Shown: positions 61,641-64,000 of the stretch, piece after piece
Position numbering within the stretch: the first letter of the stretch is position 1
Layout: each line of letters starts with the position of its first letter
From: a virus
Virus record (IMG/VR): IMGVR_UViG_3300025133_000052
Location: 29,285 to 93,284 of that record
Length of the DNA stretch: 64,000 nucleotides
Strand: one strand, 5' to 3'
Translations under genes and position numbers: made by a program
The notes under the pieces: generated by a model
Databases searched by the model: none
Told to the model about the DNA's origin: nothing
The model's input: the letters and a program-made list of their open reading frames with translations, nothing else

Positions 61641-61868
61641 TTATTTAATTTGATATAATTCATCTTTAGTTGTAACATGGTTAGTGAAGTGTTCATCAAA
61701 GAATGAGCATTTAATCGAATTAGTGTCTTCAATAAAACCATCTATCCTTACTTTAACCAACTCATTATCTTTGTCAATAGGATACCCATCATGTAGCATT
61801 ATATCTCCAATGTTTATTTTAAGGATGTTTTGATTCTTATACAAATCCCGCTCTTGTGGACTATTCAC
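61641..61868 (-). CDS. Hypothetical small protein
   Basis: 75 residues from a GTG that overlaps the previous stop (GTGAATAG). Beta-rich: ILKINIGDIMLHDGYPIDKD, then VKVRIDGFIED, resembling a small SH3-like barrel. No family recognised. Confidence 0.65.
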   Translation of the reverse strand: MNSPQERDLYKNQNILKINIGDIMLHDGYPIDKDNELVKVRIDGFIEDTNSIKCSFFDEHFTNHVTTKDELYQIK

Positions 61869-62163
61869 TAATCACCTTATTAATAGGTCTCAATACAACA
61901 CTGTATCCAACACCACCATCACCAAATGCATTCCACATACTGAATCCTTCTATTACCTCAACGGTAAGCCCGTACGGCGCTACTGTTTTAATGTGCTCGG
62001 CCATTTTGAGGGCTCTGCAGAGCTCTGAAGTCGCCATATATACTTTAGTCCTGTAACCTGTTTTTTTTCTAGGTTCACTAAATACTCGTATATAGGAAAG
62101 CCCTTTTCGGCGGACTGTTTTCATGACCTCTCTGATTAATTTAAAATATTCTTTTTTTTCCAT
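61861..62163 (-). CDS. Hypothetical protein
   Basis: 100 residues, basic N-half (REVMKTVRRKGLSYIRVF), then MATSELCRALKMAEHI and a Gly-rich FGDGGVGYSVVL end. Soluble. No family recognised. Confidence 0.7.
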   Translation of the reverse strand: MEKKEYFKLIREVMKTVRRKGLSYIRVFSEPRKKTGYRTKVYMATSELCRALKMAEHIKTVAPYGLTVEVIEGFSMWNAFGDGGVGYSVVLRPINKVISE

Positions 62164-62191
62164 TTTATTATTATTTTTTAATTGTTAATTT

Positions 62192-62350
62192 TTATTTATC
62201 TTGTTGACCTTTCCATGAATTAACTAATCCTGCTACTTGGGGTAATACATCAATATCATGTCGATCTATTAACTCACATACATTAATACCGGTTGCACTA
62301 TCTGATCCCAACCTATCCATTTCCTGTACTATTGCTTCTAAAACTGTCAT
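62192..62350 (-). CDS. Hypothetical small acidic protein
   Basis: 52 residues from ATG 62350 (MTVLEAIVQEMDRLGSDS). Acidic helical; begins right after the promoter at 62375-62405. No family recognised. Confidence 0.65.
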   Translation of the reverse strand: MTVLEAIVQEMDRLGSDSATGINVCELIDRHDIDVLPQVAGLVNSWKGQQDK

Positions 62351-62374
62351 ATCTTTATCTTTCTTCTTATATAA

Positions 62375-62405
62375 TAAAGATACGAATTAATTACCAGACT
62401 TCCAA
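62375..62405 (-). promoter_or_regulatory. Early host-type promoter
   Basis: TTG at 62405-62403, 20 nt, TATCTTTA at 62382-62375, with the full -33 flank GTTGGAAGTCTG and TTATATAAG downstream. It drives the run of small genes leftward to the sigma factor. Confidence 0.88.
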
Positions 62406-62409
62406 CTAA

Positions 62410-62631
62410 TTAACTAGTTGAATTTTTATTTTCTTCGAGCTCGATTAATTTATTTAGATAGGTCTTCGCTTTTTGCAAATCTTGTAACCCGTTTTTATCT
62501 CTCCATCTTGTAACGTACTTTACTATATTTCCTTCGAAGAAATTTAAATCGTGTTCGTAAGCGTAATCCCACATTTCAATTTTGCCCCTGTTGTAGTGAT
62601 TGGGGTGCTCAACTTGTTCCTTATTACTCAA
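62410..62631 (-). CDS. DUF3310 protein
   Basis: 73 residues, starting at TTG. The family core is complete: HPNHYNRGKIEMWDYAYEH, then NFFEGNIVKYVTRWRDKNG and LQDLQKAKTYLNKLI. These small proteins are very common in phages, often called nucleotide-kinase-like without proof. The TTG start is unusual, but no ATG precedes the conserved HPNHY. Confidence 0.92.
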   Translation of the reverse strand: MSNKEQVEHPNHYNRGKIEMWDYAYEHDLNFFEGNIVKYVTRWRDKNGLQDLQKAKTYLNKLIELEENKNSTS

Positions 62632-62635
62632 CTTT

Positions 62636-63004
62636 TTATTTTTTAAATACTTCTATTTCCTTTGTCTCTTTAACCATATCTCCAAACGTACCAATATATT
62701 GAGTTGCTTTAACAGGGCGATTATCTACCCAATGATATGTTTGACCATTTTTGATGCGCGGTTTATTAAATAATATTCCATGGTACTTAAATCCGTTATC
62801 TTTCATCCACTTTTCAGTAGCTTTTCTGTGCTCTTCTAAGCGCGCTGTAAAAAAGTAAACCGTGTCCCCGTTGTCGTACCATTTATTAACTTGAATTAGT
62901 GCATCTGGATAAACCCCAGCTGTTTCAAATAATTCAGGTGTTTCATTAGGTATGTCCTCGCAAACAGTACCGTCAATATCTATTAACCAAATCTTTTTAC
63001 TCAT
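62636..63004 (-). CDS. HAD-superfamily phosphatase
   Basis: 122 residues. HAD motifs are visible: I LIDIDGT (D9, D11), II FFTAR near 51-55, III with the Lys of NKPR near 80, and an acidic VDNRP near 93. No cap domain, as in small phage phosphatases. It may act on nucleotides or sugar phosphates. It overlaps its upstream neighbour by 8 nt. Confidence 0.88.
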   Translation of the reverse strand: MSKKIWLIDIDGTVCEDIPNETPELFETAGVYPDALIQVNKWYDNGDTVYFFTARLEEHRKATEKWMKDNGFKYHGILFNKPRIKNGQTYHWVDNRPVKATQYIGTFGDMVKETKEIEVFKK

Positions 63005-63329
63005 TTTTATTTTTATTTAACCACTTAACTATATTTGAACATTTATCATAATGTTCTTCTCTTTCAAAATAGGATAACATTGTATTTGTAATATAGTTCC
63101 CATTTAATATTTCATCTGTTTTAATGTTATATCTTTTTAGCACTTTGCCTCTAGAGGTAAAATCATATAACTTAACTTTTTCTTTATTATTTTCAACAGC
63201 ATATTTAACCCTGTCATAAACATTACACAGGAATTTATGTCTGTGGTTTGATAACCAATTAACGGTGCTGCTATAATCCTCTTGTCTTAATATAAAATGT
63301 CCTAGATCTTTATTTATACCTTCTTTCAT
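62997..63329 (-). CDS. Hypothetical protein
   Basis: 110 residues, mixed alpha/beta, with STVNWLSNHRHKFLCNVYDR near 21-40 and a Lys/Asn-rich tail. Overlaps both neighbours by 8-20 nt. No family recognised. Confidence 0.7.
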   Translation of the reverse strand: MKEGINKDLGHFILRQEDYSSTVNWLSNHRHKFLCNVYDRVKYAVENNKEKVKLYDFTSRGKVLKRYNIKTDEILNGNYITNTMLSYFEREEHYDKCSNIVKWLNKNKNE

Positions 63330-63480
63330 TTTCTGATTCTTGAAGTAGCCACATCATCCGTTCATGTAGATAATCATACATCTCTTCCCTGCTGATTACT
63401 CCATGGATGTACAATTGATAGGCCTCATTTCTACCAACCTTTGCTATGTCAATAATTGTTGTAATATCTCTCTTTGTCAT
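63310..63480 (-). CDS. Hypothetical small protein
   Basis: 56 residues from ATG 63480 (MTKRDITTIIDIAKVGRNE). Helical, acidic, with VISREEMYDYLHERMMWLL. It overlaps the next gene by 20 nt. No family recognised. Confidence 0.65.
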   Translation of the reverse strand: MTKRDITTIIDIAKVGRNEAYQLYIHGVISREEMYDYLHERMMWLLQESENERRYK

Positions 63481-63491
63481 TTTTTCATAAT

Positions 63492-63593
63492 TTAACTACC
63501 TCCATACGTTTTATATAATTCAATTTCTTCTTCAAATTCAACAATACATTCTTGTATGGCTATATCTAGGTGGAATTCAATAGGTTCATTCAT
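63492..63593 (-). CDS. Very small acidic protein
   Basis: 33 residues from ATG 63593 (MNEPIEFHLDIAIQE, then VEFEEEIELYKTYGGS). Short, but lies in series with other small genes. Coding status is moderate. Confidence 0.45.
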   Translation of the reverse strand: MNEPIEFHLDIAIQECIVEFEEEIELYKTYGGS

Positions 63594-63727
63594 ATTAATC
63601 TCATTTGTTTTAAAGACTCGAGAGCAGCTTCTTTTAATTTAATCATTTCTTAATTTTCTTTATGGATTGAGATGTGAGTGGATATGTCTTTTAACTTAAT
63701 CATTTAAGTTTCTTTAATAGTGACAGT
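63594..63727. other. Short region with two micro-frames
   Basis: Two leftward frames of 17-18 codons begin MIKLK(D/E), both from ATGATTAA(A/G)TTAAAAGA near 63703 and 63646. They may be duplicated micro-genes or leader repeats; evidence is too slight to call genes. Confidence 0.3.
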
Positions 63728-63982
63728 CTACCTCCTTCCCTTTTGAATTCCAACTTTTGGACTGAGACTCCTATTTGACGTAGGCTTGGAAAATGTTCTC
63801 GTGCCTCTGTTGTGTGTTTGTTTTGTTGACCTAACCGATGGTTTAGTTGTTGTTGTTTTTGCAGGACCCCCTCTACTTACGTTATACTTGTGATAATTTC
63901 TTTTTGGCTCAACACGTTTGGTAGTTACCTTATTATTTGTAACAGTCTTCTGTGCCACACCGCTCCTTGTCTTTGACACCAT
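63728..63982 (-). CDS. Basic low-complexity protein
   Basis: 84 residues, rich in Lys, Arg, Thr and Ser (VTTKRVEPKRNYHKYNVSRG, then Thr-rich), probably disordered and able to bind nucleic acid. No family recognised. Its upstream region continues past the right edge. Confidence 0.7.
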   Translation of the reverse strand: MVSKTRSGVAQKTVTNNKVTTKRVEPKRNYHKYNVSRGGPAKTTTTKPSVRSTKQTHNRGTRTFSKPTSNRSLSPKVGIQKGRR

Positions 63983-64000
63983 AACCTTATTTGGTTTGCT

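Noticed and set aside
1-64000. tRNA genes and CRISPR arrays
   Set aside because: Apart from the tmRNA acceptor and T-arm no cloverleaf was noticed by eye, and no regular spacer-repeat series was found; a tRNAscan-type search would be decisive.

Overview
The window reads as part of the genome of a T4-like, contractile-tailed bacteriophage of a Bacteroidetes host, probably a marine flavobacterium. The phage assignment rests on T4-type baseplate genes (gp25, gp6, a gp7/P2 gpI-like wedge, a gp5-like hub), a gp55-like sigma factor, a fused gp47-gp46 recombination nuclease, a zinc-finger/Toprim primase, a T7-type endonuclease I, a lytic transglycosylase and a holin-like protein. The host assignment rests on three independent signs. 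First, ten promoters have a TTG element exactly 20 nt upstream of a TAnnTTTA element, the Bacteroidetes -33/-7 layout. Second, a tmRNA encodes the tag GETTLAMAA, close to the Bacteroidetes tag GETNYALAA. Third, the tail carries Bacteroidetes-style glycan-binding folds. DNA is AT-rich and all but one of the genes point leftward.

Layout. 0-14.2 kb: a 925-residue packaged polyprotein (NMN adenylyltransferase plus ligase-like domain), three Ala-rich helical proteins, then receptor-binding and fibre genes. 14.2-19.0 kb: fused SbcD-SbcC nuclease, primase and endonuclease I, with host-type promoters. 19.0-35.4 kb: tail and baseplate genes ending in the gp55-like sigma factor. 35.4-46.4 kb: HD hydrolase, lysis enzyme, membrane protein, many small genes, YqeY-like protein, tmRNA, methionine aminopeptidase and the only rightward gene. 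46.4-55.1 kb: an island of proteins that carry short N-terminal peptides ending in a T4 prohead-protease-like site, including two long polyproteins and a small ADP-ribosyltransferase. 55.1-56.15 kb: a non-coding, extremely AT-rich block with an inverted repeat, an origin candidate. 56.15-64 kb: early-type small genes, each cluster behind a near-identical host-type promoter, with a DUF932 protein, an AAA ATPase, an ECF-like sigma factor, DUF3310 and a HAD phosphatase.

How it may work together (inference). Host RNA polymerase reads the -33/-7 promoters in the right-hand early region, before the primase/nuclease pair and before tmRNA. Structural genes instead follow a palindromic AT-rich element (ATATTTATATA on the coding strand) without a -33 box, a candidate late promoter for one of the two phage sigma factors. 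During head assembly a protease (not in this window) would cut the targeting peptides and split the polyproteins at repeated SVNE/A-type sites. This would load the capsid with many small proteins, an ADP-ribosyltransferase and an NAD-making enzyme for delivery with the DNA, an elaborated version of T4 Alt and the internal proteins.
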